A stretch of 24,577 nucleotides of DNA from an uncultured Blautia sp. (GCA_900765525.1 CAAFRY010000217.1:1-24577), one strand, 5' to 3'; shown: positions 1 through 8,125, counted from the stretch's first letter. Numbers and translations are program-made. The notes: generated by a model not told the origin, from the letters alone.

Positions 1-332
1 CCACAAAAGAAGGAATTATTGTAAAAACTTTATTTTACCAGGATGAAATCGCAGCTATCCCCAAGACAGTGCCAAAGATAAAGCTGGATGAAAACGAATT
101 GAATATGGCAAAAATGCTCATTGAAAATATGACCCGGCCCTTTGACCCTGGGGCCTTTCAGGATGAGTACCAGGCTCGCTTGCGGGGGGCTATTATGAAA
201 AAAATTCAAGGGCAGGAGATTGTGGCAGTGGATACCAGTGAATCTTCTAATGTCATTGACTTAATGGAAGCCCTGCAGAAAAGTCTGGAGCTTGTGGGAA
301 AAGAAGAAAATTCCAAAATGGGGACGGCCTGA
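1..332 (+). CDS. ku: Ku protein, C-terminal part (cut by window edge)
   Basis: The reading frame is open from base 3 and ends at the TGA at 330-332, so the start and most of the gene lie outside the window. The visible part (about 109 residues) carries a stretch resembling the end of the bacterial Ku core, with a KLDENELNMAK segment followed by LIENMTRPFDPGAFQDEYQ and a charged tail, as in Ku homodimers that bind DNA ends. Bacterial Ku recruits a dedicated ATP-dependent ligase for non-homologous end joining. The next gene is such a ligase and overlaps this stop codon by one base (TGATG), so the two are translationally coupled. The family call rests on the C-terminal pattern and on this neighbour. 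An ATG at 69 is internal and should not be taken as the start. Confidence 0.85.
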   Translation, partial: TKEGIIVKTLFYQDEIAAIPKTVPKIKLDENELNMAKMLIENMTRPFDPGAFQDEYQARLRGAIMKKIQGQEIVAVDTSESSNVIDLMEALQKSLELVGKEENSKMGTA

Positions 333-1258
333 TGGATTTATTTGGAGAAAGAGGGGCAAGTCCTATGCTCATTGCAAGGCAGACACAGGCCTTTGATGAT
401 TCGGAATGGATATATGAATTAAAGCTGGATGGCATCCGCTGTCTGGCTTATTTTGATAAAAGTACCGCTGATTTTCGGAACAAAAGGAATCTTCAGATAA
501 ACGCCAAATTTCCAGAACTCGGAGAACTGAATCAAAATGTATCCGGAAAATGTATTTTAGATGGGGAAATCGTTATATTAAACAAGGGTGTACCGGATTT
601 TTATAGATTACAAAAACGAACGCTGCTGTCAGACCCCTTTAAAATCCAGCTGGAATCTATCCGGCATCCGGCGTCTTTTGTTGCTTTTGACTGTATTTAT
701 AAAGGAGCAGAGGGCTTAACCGAGAAACCATTGCTTGCCAGAAAAGATATATTGGCAGGAATCCTGCAAGAAACAAGCAGGATGGCTGTTTCACGGTACA
801 TTGAGACAAATGGAACCGCTCTTTATCGTGCGGCAGAGCAGCAGGAGCTGGAAGGAATTGTGGCAAAGCGGAAAAACAGCATTTACACAATGGGGAAACG
901 AAGCCGGGACTGGCTGAAATGTAAAAGAATGGCGGATGAAGAATTTATTATTGCAGGCTATATACAGAAGGGGCAGCATTTTTTTAGTGTGATTTTGGCT
1001 AAATACAAACAGGGATTACTGGTTTATAAGGGCCATGTAACTGCCGGCGTCACGAAAGAGATAATTTCACAGTTAGAGGAAACAAGGGAAAATCCCTTTT
1101 GCCTGCTGCCACCGGGAAATGAAGAGGCGGTTTGGGTAAAACCCAACAGGGTATGTGTGGTAGAATATATGCCTAACACAAAACAGACGCTGAGGCAGCC
1201 AGTGTTTAAAGGAATCCGCACAGACGTCAGTCCGGAAGAGGTTATTATCTCCGGATAG
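332..1258 (+). CDS. ligD: ATP-dependent DNA ligase, LigD ligase-domain type (NHEJ)
   Basis: This is a 308-residue stand-alone ligase. Lys31 in the E-L-K-L-D-G-I-R motif is the expected AMP-accepting lysine. Other nucleotidyltransferase motifs follow: LDGEIVIL (motif III region), EGIVAK at residues 174-179 (motif IV) and WLKCK at 194-198 (motif V). The last third should be the OB-fold. The protein seals nicks or breaks using ATP; as partner of Ku it would act in end joining. It lacks the polymerase (primase-like) and phosphoesterase domains of full LigD, so the match is to the ligase module only. The ATG overlaps the Ku stop by one base, which fixes the start and the operon. ATP ligases also occur in phages, but the Ku coupling argues against that here. 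Confidence 0.9.
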   Translation: MDLFGERGASPMLIARQTQAFDDSEWIYELKLDGIRCLAYFDKSTADFRNKRNLQINAKFPELGELNQNVSGKCILDGEIVILNKGVPDFYRLQKRTLLSDPFKIQLESIRHPASFVAFDCIYKGAEGLTEKPLLARKDILAGILQETSRMAVSRYIETNGTALYRAAEQQELEGIVAKRKNSIYTMGKRSRDWLKCKRMADEEFIIAGYIQKGQHFFSVILAKYKQGLLVYKGHVTAGVTKEIISQLEETRENPFCLLPPGNEEAVWVKPNRVCVVEYMPNTKQTLRQPVFKGIRTDVSPEEVIISG

Positions 1259-1301
1259 GAGAATATGTGACGGGTTAGAAGCCCAATGGCAAAATAAAGG
1301 A

Positions 1302-1346
1302 ACCCTCAGTGTACAAAGGGCAAAACGTCTCTTGTACACTGAGGGT
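1302..1346. terminator. Perfect 15-bp inverted repeat between convergent genes
   Basis: The arms 1302-1316 (ACCCTCAGTGTACAA) and 1332-1346 are exact reverse complements around a 15-nt loop. The repeat lies between the ends of the convergent ligase and LacI-family genes. Read on the minus strand it is followed by TTCCTTTATTTT, so it best fits a terminator for the regulator. It could also stop plus-strand transcripts, although the plus side has A-rich rather than T-rich sequence after the stem. Confidence 0.6.
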
Positions 1347-1364
1347 ACTATAAAAAATATAGAA

Positions 1365-2372
1365 TTACTCTTTTGTGGTTCCTCCATATGCATAAGTAAC
1401 CGGCAATAGGGAAAGGGTAGGAACAACCTCTCCCTGCCTTTTTTTCAGCAGCAATTCCACACAGAGCTGGGCCAGAGCTTCGATGGGCTGACACATGGAA
1501 GAGAGAAACAGCACCCCGTTGTCAATACCATATTTGTAGATACCGTCAAAGCCCAGAACCTGCACATCTTCCGGAACCCGAAAGCCCATTTCACGCAAAA
1601 TTTTCATGGAAAGATACCCCTGCTGGTCTGTGTTGGCGAAAATACCGTCAAAGGTAAGTCCTCCTTTTTCATTTCTCTGGGTTTCGAAAAATTCTTTTAC
1701 AGGAGCTATAATATCCGGCACATCTATTTTGTCCAGATAGAGAGGCTCTATGGAAAAATCTTTGCAGGCACTTAAATAGCCTTCCATACGTTTATCCACT
1801 TCACTGTGAAACTTGGAGCGGAAGCGGATAAAGGCCGGACGGCGGCAGCCAAGCTCCAAAAGTTTTTTGGTTCCCTGATAACCCCCCTGGAAATTATCCG
1901 AGGCAATAGTGGGAATGTCCTGATTTTCAAAATACCGGTCAAAAGAAACTATGGGAATTCTGGCCGGGATAGCATTGCTTACATCCGTATAGGTCAGAGC
2001 AATAATGCCGTCGGTTTTACTCTGAGAGGCCAGATTCAGGTAGCTGATTTCCTTTTCCGGCAGCCCGTTGGAGCAGCACAGAATCAATTTGTATCCCTGT
2101 TCATAGAGATATTTTTCTACATATTGGGTAAAAGCAGCATAAAAGGGATTCATGGCATCTGGCACGATTAAGGTAATCAGCTTAGTCTCCTGAGTTTTGA
2201 GACCTCTGGCGTAGGTATTTACCTCATATCCCAGCTCTTTAATGGCTTCTTCTACTTTTATCCGGTTTTTCTCCCCTACCGTGATATGATTGATAACTTT
2301 TGAGACTGTGCCAAGAGAAACGCCTGCTCTGGCGGCTACATCTTTCATTGTTGGTGTATGTGAAGGTGTCAA
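1365..2372 (-). CDS. LacI-family transcriptional regulator of the sugar locus
   Basis: This 335-residue protein has an N-terminal LacI helix-turn-helix (MKDVAARAGVSLGTVSKVIN, about residues 9-28) and a hinge helix. These are followed by a periplasmic-binding-protein-like effector domain that starts near KLITLIVPDAMNPFYAAF. It is divergent from an ABC sugar importer and a GH32 glycosidase, so it most likely represses that operon in response to a sucrose- or fructan-derived ligand (inference). A TGAAACGTTACA site lies over the -35 region of its own promoter, and a perfect TGAAACGTTTCA site lies just after the importer promoter. This suggests repression of both genes. No CcpA-specific feature stands out; the divergent target and the paired sites argue for a local regulator. 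Confidence 0.92.
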   Translation of the reverse strand: MTPSHTPTMKDVAARAGVSLGTVSKVINHITVGEKNRIKVEEAIKELGYEVNTYARGLKTQETKLITLIVPDAMNPFYAAFTQYVEKYLYEQGYKLILCCSNGLPEKEISYLNLASQSKTDGIIALTYTDVSNAIPARIPIVSFDRYFENQDIPTIASDNFQGGYQGTKKLLELGCRRPAFIRFRSKFHSEVDKRMEGYLSACKDFSIEPLYLDKIDVPDIIAPVKEFFETQRNEKGGLTFDGIFANTDQQGYLSMKILREMGFRVPEDVQVLGFDGIYKYGIDNGVLFLSSMCQPIEALAQLCVELLLKKRQGEVVPTLSLLPVTYAYGGTTKE

Positions 2373-2415
2373 AGTATTTCCTCCTTTTACTTTAAATGAA
2401 GCTTATTTCATACAT

Positions 2416-2444
2416 AGTATAAAATATAAAATGAAACGTTACAA
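2416..2444 (-). promoter_or_regulatory. Promoter of the LacI-family gene
   Basis: On the minus strand TTGTAA (2444-2439) and TATACT (2421-2416) are spaced by 17 bp, a good sigma-A promoter. The -35 hexamer overlaps the operator at 2432-2443, so binding there should block RNA polymerase (autorepression, inferred). Confidence 0.6.
2432..2443. promoter_or_regulatory. LacI-type operator 1 (regulator side)
   Basis: TGAAACGTTACA differs from the perfect palindrome at 2563 by a single base. It lies inside the regulator's promoter. Confidence 0.65.
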
Positions 2445-2518
2445 TATAAAATGTTGACAAAATAGTAAGGATAAAATTGTAAATATGTACTGAATATCCA
2501 AAAATTATCTTTCTGGTA

Positions 2519-2547
2519 TTGACTTAAAACAAAATAAAGCCTATATT
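2519..2547 (+). promoter_or_regulatory. Promoter of the sugar ABC operon
   Basis: TTGACT (2519-2524) and TATATT (2542-2547) are separated by exactly 17 bp, giving a start of transcription near 2554. The operator at 2563-2574 falls at roughly +10 to +21, a position that suits repression by roadblock or exclusion. Confidence 0.65.
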
Positions 2548-2562
2548 GGAATTACAGAAAAA

Positions 2563-2574
2563 TGAAACGTTTCA
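2563..2574. promoter_or_regulatory. LacI-type operator 2 (importer side), perfect palindrome
   Basis: TGAAACGTTTCA is a perfect 12-bp palindrome with a central CG, the typical form for LacI/GalR-family sites. It recurs with one change at 2432-2443, in front of the regulator gene. Confidence 0.75.
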
Positions 2575-2628
2575 AATAGCGAAAACCAAAGATGCAACCA
2601 AGAGTATGAAAAAGAAAGGAGCTTTTTT

Positions 2629-3570
2629 ATGAAGGCAGAAACTTGCAGAAAGCCGCAGCAGAGTTTAGGGGAAAAGCTGGCCGGAAAATGGAAATATGTG
2701 AAGAAAAACTGGCAGCTTTATTTGATTTTTTTACTTCCCGCCCTGCTGCTGACGATTATCTTTAAGTATCTTCCCATGGGCGGTGTGCTGATTGCCTTTG
2801 AAGATTACAATGTTATTGAAGGTGTGCTGGGAAGTCCCTGGGTAGGCCTGGATTATTTCCGGAGATTTCTTTCTTCCCCTGACTTTATGAATTACCTGCT
2901 GAACACATTAAAGTTAAGTATATACGGACTTTTATGGGGATTTCCCATACCGATTATTTTGGCCCTGCTTTTAAACAGGATACAGAGTACCGGAATTAAG
3001 AAGAAAATTCAGCTTTTGATTTATGCACCTAATTTTATTTCCGTTATTGTTCTCTGTGGTATGGTGCGGATGTTCCTCTCTCCTGTAGGACCTATCAATC
3101 AGGTACTGGGTATTGACACCAACTGGATGACCATGCCCACAGCTTTCCGTACGATTTACATAGCCAGCGGTATCTGGCAGGCAGCAGGCTGGTCTTCCAT
3201 TATGTACACAGCGGCCCTGTCTAATGCCAGCAAGGATTTGGAGGAAGCAGCCATTGTAGACGGTGCCAATATCCTCCAGAGAATCCTCTATGTAGAGCTT
3301 CCGGCTATTAAGAACATTATTGTCATTCAGTTTATTCTTCAGGCCGGAAATATTATGAGTATTGGTTTTGAAAAGGCTTATGCTTTACAGACAGATATGA
3401 ACCTTCCTGCATCAGAGATTCTTTCTACTTATGTATATCGTATTGGTCTGTTAAATGGAGATTATGGATATTCCACAGCTGTGGGCCTGTTTAACTCCGT
3501 AATCAATGTTATCTTGCTGATTGTAGTAAATTTTGTAGTGTCTAAGCTAAATGAAGGCGAAGGACTGTAG
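2629..3570 (+). CDS. Carbohydrate ABC transporter permease, LplB type
   Basis: This 313-residue integral membrane protein is a CUT1 permease of the LplB (MalF-like) class. A charged N-terminus leads into a first membrane segment (LYLIFLLPALLLTIIF, about residues 30-45), followed by further hydrophobic segments. The cytoplasmic EAA loop is visible as LEEAAIVDGANILQRILYVELPAI, the contact for the ATPase. An AAAGGAG ribosome site precedes the ATG. It is the first gene of the operon and is followed 11 bp later by the second permease. No ATP-binding subunit is encoded nearby, so energy must come from a shared MsmX/MsmK-type ATPase elsewhere. The likely cargo is an oligosaccharide containing fructose, judged from the GH32 gene. 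Confidence 0.92.
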   Translation: MKAETCRKPQQSLGEKLAGKWKYVKKNWQLYLIFLLPALLLTIIFKYLPMGGVLIAFEDYNVIEGVLGSPWVGLDYFRRFLSSPDFMNYLLNTLKLSIYGLLWGFPIPIILALLLNRIQSTGIKKKIQLLIYAPNFISVIVLCGMVRMFLSPVGPINQVLGIDTNWMTMPTAFRTIYIASGIWQAAGWSSIMYTAALSNASKDLEEAAIVDGANILQRILYVELPAIKNIIVIQFILQAGNIMSIGFEKAYALQTDMNLPASEILSTYVYRIGLLNGDYGYSTAVGLFNSVINVILLIVVNFVVSKLNEGEGL

Positions 3571-3581
3571 GAGGGGTAAAA

Positions 3582-4478
3582 ATGGGAAATCGTATTAAGA
3601 TAAAGCTTGGAACCGGAGATAAAGTGATTCTAGCCGTGGGATATATCCTGCTGGGAATTTTTGCCCTGGCCATTGCCATTCCTTTAGTTTATGTAGTGGT
3701 GGCATCCTTTATGGACCCCAATGTATTAAATAACCAGGGAATCAGTTTTCATTTTAAAGACTGGACCATAGACGCTTACCGCAGAGTTTTGGAAAACGAC
3801 ATGATTTGGAGGGGATTTGCCAACTCATTGTTTTATTCAACGGCATTTACCTTGATTTCTGTATTCATTACCCTGCTGGCCGCCTATCCCATGTCCAGAA
3901 AAGAATTTGTAGGAAGAAAATTCTTTAATATAATTTTTGTGATTACTATGTTTTTTAACGGAGGTATGATTCCTACATTTATTTTAATCAATCAGCTTCA
4001 TATGGTAAACACTATCTGGGCTATTCTGCTGCCGGGTGCGGTAAATGTGTGGAACCTGATTCTGGCCAGGACTTATTATCAGTCCACACCTAAGGAATTA
4101 AGAGAAGCTTCCTCTATTGACGGCGCCAATGAAGTGCAGCATTTCTTTCAAATCCTTATGCCGGTGTGCAAGCCCATTATTGCGGTACTGGCCCTTTATT
4201 CCTTCGTAGGAATGTGGAACAGTTATTTCGATGCAATGATTTACTTAAATGACGCAGAGCTGCAGCCTCTGCAGCTTGTACTCCGTTCCATCCTGGTACA
4301 GAATACACCTCAGCCGGGAATGATTGCTGATATTCAAAGTACCGCTGAGATGGCTAAAGTTGCAGAACTTTTGAAATATGCTACAATCGTAGTGTCCAGC
4401 CTTCCGCTGCTGATTATGTATCCCTTCTTCCAGAAGTATTTCGACAGCGGTATTATGGTAGGCTCTGTAAAAGGTTAA
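3582..4478 (+). CDS. Carbohydrate ABC transporter permease, YtcP/MalG type
   Basis: This 298-residue second permease of the importer is of the YtcP class. The first membrane segment is near residues 15-40 (VILAVGYILLGIFALAIAIPLVYVVVASF). The EAA loop reads LREASSIDGANEVQHFFQILMPVCKPI, and the C-terminus ends in YFDSGIMVGSVKG, which is typical for this class. GGAGGGG directly before the ATG is a strong ribosome site. It would form the heterodimeric membrane channel with the upstream LplB-like protein. Its stop codon lies within the ribosome-binding region of the next gene, so translation of the binding protein is probably coupled to it. Confidence 0.92.
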   Translation: MGNRIKIKLGTGDKVILAVGYILLGIFALAIAIPLVYVVVASFMDPNVLNNQGISFHFKDWTIDAYRRVLENDMIWRGFANSLFYSTAFTLISVFITLLAAYPMSRKEFVGRKFFNIIFVITMFFNGGMIPTFILINQLHMVNTIWAILLPGAVNVWNLILARTYYQSTPKELREASSIDGANEVQHFFQILMPVCKPIIAVLALYSFVGMWNSYFDAMIYLNDAELQPLQLVLRSILVQNTPQPGMIADIQSTAEMAKVAELLKYATIVVSSLPLLIMYPFFQKYFDSGIMVGSVKG

Positions 4479-4492
4479 TGGAGGGATATGTG

Positions 4493-6166
4493 ATGATGAG
4501 AAAAAAGATAATAAAATTTGCAGCAATCTGTATTTCAGCAGTGTGGGTGCTTTCCCTGGCCGGATGCGGCGGCGGGAATCATCAGACTGCAGAGATAGAC
4601 CCGGATACACCGGTTAGCGAAGTGGCCTTTCCTTTAAAGGAAACAAAAGAACTTTCCTTTATTACCAGTGCCCCTGCCACCAGTACCCAGGAGCCAAATG
4701 AGAGGATGATTTTTAAACGGCTGGAAGAAGAGACAAATGTACATATTGACTGGACCTGCTTTGTGGCAGACCAGTTTGCAGATAAGAAGAATCTGGCCCT
4801 GGCTCAGTTCGGAAATCTGCCTGACGGCCTCTTTAATGCAGGAATGAATGATTATGATTTACTGCGCTATGCAAAGCAGGGAATCATTATTCCGCTGGAA
4901 AATTTAATTGACAAATATATGCCGAATCTTCAGGCTGTATTTGAAAAATATCCGGAATACCGGACCATGTGTACCGCTCCCGACGGGCATATCTATTCCT
5001 TCCCCTGGATTGAACAGCTGGGAGAGGGAAAGGAAGCGATTCAGGCCATCGGTGATATTCCCTATATCAACAAAAAGTGGCTGGATTGTCTGGGATTAGA
5101 GGTGCCTGCAACAGTAGACGAGCTGAAGAAAGTGCTTATTGCCTTCAGGGATAATGCAGATAAAATCCAGAAAGAGTGCGGGGTAGAGGGTGAGGTAATT
5201 CCCATGTCCTTTATTATCAACAACGGCGACCAGGACCCGGCTATCTTAATCAATGGTTTCGGAGAAGGCTATGGGGATACTCCGGACCACTTTGCAGTAA
5301 CCGATGAAGGAGAGGTTATCTACACCGTAACCCAGGAAGGATACAAAGAAGGAATTCAGTGGCTGCACAGTCTGGTGGAAGAAGATTTAGTCGACCCGGA
5401 ATCCTTTACTCAGGAATGGTCTACCTATGTGGCAAAAGGAAAGAATCACCGGTACGGCCTCTGTTTTACCTGGGATATTGCCAACATTGATAATTATGAT
5501 GACTATGTGATGCTTCCGGCATTGGCAGGGCCGGAGGGTCTGGTAAATATTACAAGACAGAATAATAGTGAAACCAGCGGCTTTGACAGAGGAAGGTGCG
5601 TTCTGACCACAAGCTGCCGGGATACGGCTCTTGCCGCAGCCTGGATTGACCAGATGTATGCGCCCATACAGTCGGTTCAGAATAACTGGGGAACCTACGG
5701 AGAAGAAGGAAAACCAAATATTTTCAAGATGAGTACCAATGCAGATGGCGGGGACATGTTAAAGCATGAGGACCTGGGAGATAATTCTCCGGTAGAGGTT
5801 CGGGAATCTCAGTCTGTAAACGGACCGCTGGCTGTATTAAATGATTATTATGACATATATGTTACCCAGCCGGACGATGCGAAATGGCGGCTTGACCATA
5901 TGCATGAAACCTATCTGGAAGCCATGCACAGTAAATATGTATATCCCAATGTCTTTATGAGCATTGATGATACCAACAAAGTATCACAGTATGATACAGA
6001 TATTAAAAAATATGCAGAACAGAAAAAAGCGGATTGGATATTAAACGGCGGAATTGAGGAAGAATGGGACAGCTATCTGAAAAAGCTGGACGACTACGGA
6101 CTCTCCGATTACCTGGCCATTAAGCAGAAATATTTTGACCAGTATCAGGAATCCCTGAATGAGTAA
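4493..6166 (+). CDS. Extracellular sugar-binding lipoprotein of the ABC importer
   Basis: This is a large solute-binding protein of 557 residues, the size usual for partners of LplB/YtcP permeases. The N-terminus has KK, a hydrophobic stretch and the lipobox LAGC, so the mature protein is a membrane-anchored lipoprotein starting at that cysteine, followed by GGGN. I place the start at the ATG at 4493 because GGAGGG (4480-4485) sits 7 bases before it. An in-frame ATG at 4478 overlaps the preceding stop and would put the Shine-Dalgarno sequence inside the coding region. The protein captures the sugar outside the membrane and delivers it to the two permeases. The ligand cannot be told from sequence; the GH32 gene downstream suggests a fructosyl-oligosaccharide. 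Confidence 0.9.
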   Translation: MMRKKIIKFAAICISAVWVLSLAGCGGGNHQTAEIDPDTPVSEVAFPLKETKELSFITSAPATSTQEPNERMIFKRLEEETNVHIDWTCFVADQFADKKNLALAQFGNLPDGLFNAGMNDYDLLRYAKQGIIIPLENLIDKYMPNLQAVFEKYPEYRTMCTAPDGHIYSFPWIEQLGEGKEAIQAIGDIPYINKKWLDCLGLEVPATVDELKKVLIAFRDNADKIQKECGVEGEVIPMSFIINNGDQDPAILINGFGEGYGDTPDHFAVTDEGEVIYTVTQEGYKEGIQWLHSLVEEDLVDPESFTQEWSTYVAKGKNHRYGLCFTWDIANIDNYDDYVMLPALAGPEGLVNITRQNNSETSGFDRGRCVLTTSCRDTALAAAWIDQMYAPIQSVQNNWGTYGEEGKPNIFKMSTNADGGDMLKHEDLGDNSPVEVRESQSVNGPLAVLNDYYDIYVTQPDDAKWRLDHMHETYLEAMHSKYVYPNVFMSIDDTNKVSQYDTDIKKYAEQKKADWILNGGIEEEWDSYLKKLDDYGLSDYLAIKQKYFDQYQESLNE

Positions 6167-6168
6167 AG

Positions 6169-6244
6169 TTTTGCGCTTTGCAAGGCAGACGATGGAGGTG
6201 TACTGGACGTACACTGATTGGGGATAACGCTGCAAAGCATAAAA
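6169..6244. repeat. 76-bp imperfect palindromic element (REP-like)
   Basis: The outer arms TTTTGCGCTTTGCA (6169-6182) and TGCAAAGCATAAAA (6231-6244) pair over 14 positions with one G-U and one mismatch. An inner hairpin GTGTAC-TGGAC-GTACAC lies at 6198-6214. The element fills the space between the lipoprotein stop and the GH32 gene. Its compact, two-armed design with A/T ends resembles dispersed palindromic repeats that insert between genes. It could also work as a partial terminator or as an mRNA end-protecting hairpin that sets the transporter-to-enzyme ratio. Confidence 0.6.
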
Positions 6245-6342
6245 ATATCATGGTTTAAGGCATGTGTGCCCTTGTCCAGAGAGGGTAATATTACAGGCTC
6301 CGCTTTAGAAATACGGTGTCAATATAGGAGGAAAAACAGAGA

Positions 6343-7836
6343 ATGAATATGGAAAGCAGAATGGAAGTCAGTGAAGCCCTGGAAAAGGCAAGAAATTATG
6401 AACAAACTTATGTAACAGAGGAAGTGAATGCTCAGAAACCCTCTTTCCATGCCTGTGCCCCCATAGGATGGATTAACGACCCAAATGGGTTTTCCCTGTA
6501 TAAAGGAGAGTATCATTTGTTCTATCAATACTATCCTTATGAAAAGAAATGGGGACCTATGCACTGGGGCCACAGTGTTTCTAAGGATTTGATTACCTGG
6601 AAGGAGCTTCCGGCAGCTATGGCCCCGGACAAAGATTACGACCATGTCGGCTGTTTTTCCGGCAGCGCTCTGGAGTATCAGGGAAAGCATATTCTTCTGT
6701 ATACCGGGGTGAAAGAGGAGAAAACGGAACAGGGAACCTGTGTCCGTCAGACCCAGTGTCTGGCTGTGGGAGACGGTATAAACTATGAAAAGATTTCAGA
6801 GAATCCGGTGATTTGTCCGGAGGGACTTCCAAAAGGAAGCAGCCTGGAAGACTTCCGGGACCCGAAAATCTGGCAGGAGGGGGAATCCTTCTATGCAGTG
6901 GTAGGTAGCAGAAGCAGAGACGGCAGCGGTCAGATTCCCCTTTATACCTCCAAAAACCTGAAGGACTGGAGTTTAGTCAGTATAATAGACCAGTGTCAGA
7001 ACCGGTACGGAAAGATGTGGGAATGTCCGGATTTCTTTTTCCTGGATGGGAAGGCTGTATTGTTGACTTCACCTCAGGATATGGAGGCAGAGGACTTTGA
7101 GTTCCACAGTGGAAACGGTACCCTGTGCATTATGGGAACCTGCAGCAAAGAGGATTGGGTGCTTCACCGGGAACAGGTGCAGGCCATTGACTACGGGCTG
7201 GATTTCTATGCCCCTCAGACAACTCTGACGCCAGACGGACGACGGGTGATGGTGGCCTGGCTCCAGTCCTGGGACAATTATCTTTCCCCGGAGAATTTGT
7301 ATTGGGGAGGCATGATGACGATTCCCAGGGAACTTTCTGTAAAAGAGGGCAGACTGTACCAGAATCCGGTTCGGGAGCTGGAAAAATATCATGGAAAGAA
7401 AACTATAGCAAAAAAGATTCCGGTGCAGGAAAAGCAGAGCCTGGAAGGGGTACAGGGAAGGCAGATAGACCTTACTCTGGAGCTTCAGGGAGATGAATAT
7501 GAAAGCTTTACCATCTATCTGGCTATGAAGGAGCGGCATTTTACTAAAGTTACCTATGACAGAACACAGGGAATCCTTACCTTTGACCGAAGACATTACG
7601 GAACCAGGAGAGATTTTATCCATACCAGGGAAATGGCAGTGGAAGAAAAAGAGGGAAAATTAAAGCTGCGGATTCTCATGGACAAATATTCAGTGGAAAT
7701 TTTTGTGAATGACGGGGAAAAGGCCATGACCTCCCTGGTCTATACGGAACTTGACGCAGATGAAATTGCATTTGAGGCTAAAGGCGAGGCATTTCTTACG
7801 GTGTACTGTCATCAGCTAGAGAAATTATTATCATAA
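6343..7836 (+). CDS. GH32 glycoside hydrolase (sucrose-6-phosphate hydrolase / fructosidase type)
   Basis: This is a 497-residue enzyme of glycoside hydrolase family 32. The three family markers are present: WINDPNG with nucleophile Asp46, FRDPK with Asp173 as transition-state stabiliser, and WECPD with Glu227 as acid/base. The first two thirds form the five-bladed propeller; the last third is the beta-sandwich module. There is no signal peptide, so it acts in the cytoplasm on a sugar that has been imported, releasing fructose from sucrose, sucrose-phosphate or short fructans. Because the partner transporter is an ABC system rather than a PTS, an unphosphorylated oligosaccharide is the more likely substrate (inference). 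AGGAGG lies 11 bases before the ATG; a second ATG at 6349 is also possible. Confidence 0.93.
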   Translation: MNMESRMEVSEALEKARNYEQTYVTEEVNAQKPSFHACAPIGWINDPNGFSLYKGEYHLFYQYYPYEKKWGPMHWGHSVSKDLITWKELPAAMAPDKDYDHVGCFSGSALEYQGKHILLYTGVKEEKTEQGTCVRQTQCLAVGDGINYEKISENPVICPEGLPKGSSLEDFRDPKIWQEGESFYAVVGSRSRDGSGQIPLYTSKNLKDWSLVSIIDQCQNRYGKMWECPDFFFLDGKAVLLTSPQDMEAEDFEFHSGNGTLCIMGTCSKEDWVLHREQVQAIDYGLDFYAPQTTLTPDGRRVMVAWLQSWDNYLSPENLYWGGMMTIPRELSVKEGRLYQNPVRELEKYHGKKTIAKKIPVQEKQSLEGVQGRQIDLTLELQGDEYESFTIYLAMKERHFTKVTYDRTQGILTFDRRHYGTRRDFIHTREMAVEEKEGKLKLRILMDKYSVEIFVNDGEKAMTSLVYTELDADEIAFEAKGEAFLTVYCHQLEKLLS

Positions 7837-7983
7837 TTCAGAAATTTTTCCAATAAAGTTTGCAAAAATCCGAAAGAGACAAATCTAGGGGCTTCCTTTA
7901 ATGTGGTTGCTGTACTCGATTAGTAGGGCAAGAGCTTCCTCTTTGAATAATCATCGGTTGAATAATCACCAAAGAATTTTGCG
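7837..7983. other. Intergenic stretch with a short direct repeat
   Basis: No gene is seen here. The 11-base sequence TTGAATAATCA occurs twice, at 7943-7953 and 7958-7968, a 15-bp (about one and a half turn) step, some 16-40 bp upstream of the promoter for the mobA operon. It could be a binding site for an activator or repressor of that operon. No convincing terminator for the GH32 gene was found. Confidence 0.35.
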
Positions 7984-8012
7984 TTGACAACCACATAGCT
8001 TTATGATAGATT
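7984..8012 (+). promoter_or_regulatory. Promoter of the mobA-fdhF-hydA operon
   Basis: A perfect TTGACA (7984-7989) and TAGATT (8007-8012) are spaced by 17 bp. The predicted transcript starts near 8019 and would include the complete riboswitch-like leader from 8050. Confidence 0.7.
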
Positions 8013-8049
8013 ATAGCCATAGGTAAGAGAGAAAAATGCCTAAAAATAA

Positions 8050-8125
8050 AATTCTGATTACTGACGGATAAATGTGGAGGACCACAAGGGAATTAGAATT
8101 ATAAGGAAAGCCGACCGTCTGGGCA
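8050..8125 (+). promoter_or_regulatory. ZTP (pfl motif) riboswitch aptamer
   Basis: P1 is 8050-8058 paired with 8092-8100 (nine pairs, one G-U). The strand after it reads TACTGACGG, close to the UGACUGGCG of the pfl consensus. Next comes a hairpin TGTGG-AGGA-CCACA (8073-8086) and then AAGGGA, as in the conserved GGGGA element. After a short linker the 3' domain GACCGTCTGGGCA (8113-8125) matches the conserved CCGCCUGGGCA with few changes. Order and spacing are those of the ZTP riboswitch, which senses ZMP/ZTP, signals of low 10-formyl-tetrahydrofolate. This is by-eye matching; a covariance-model search would settle it. The downstream genes make molybdenum cofactor and a formate-forming enzyme. 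Confidence 0.82.
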
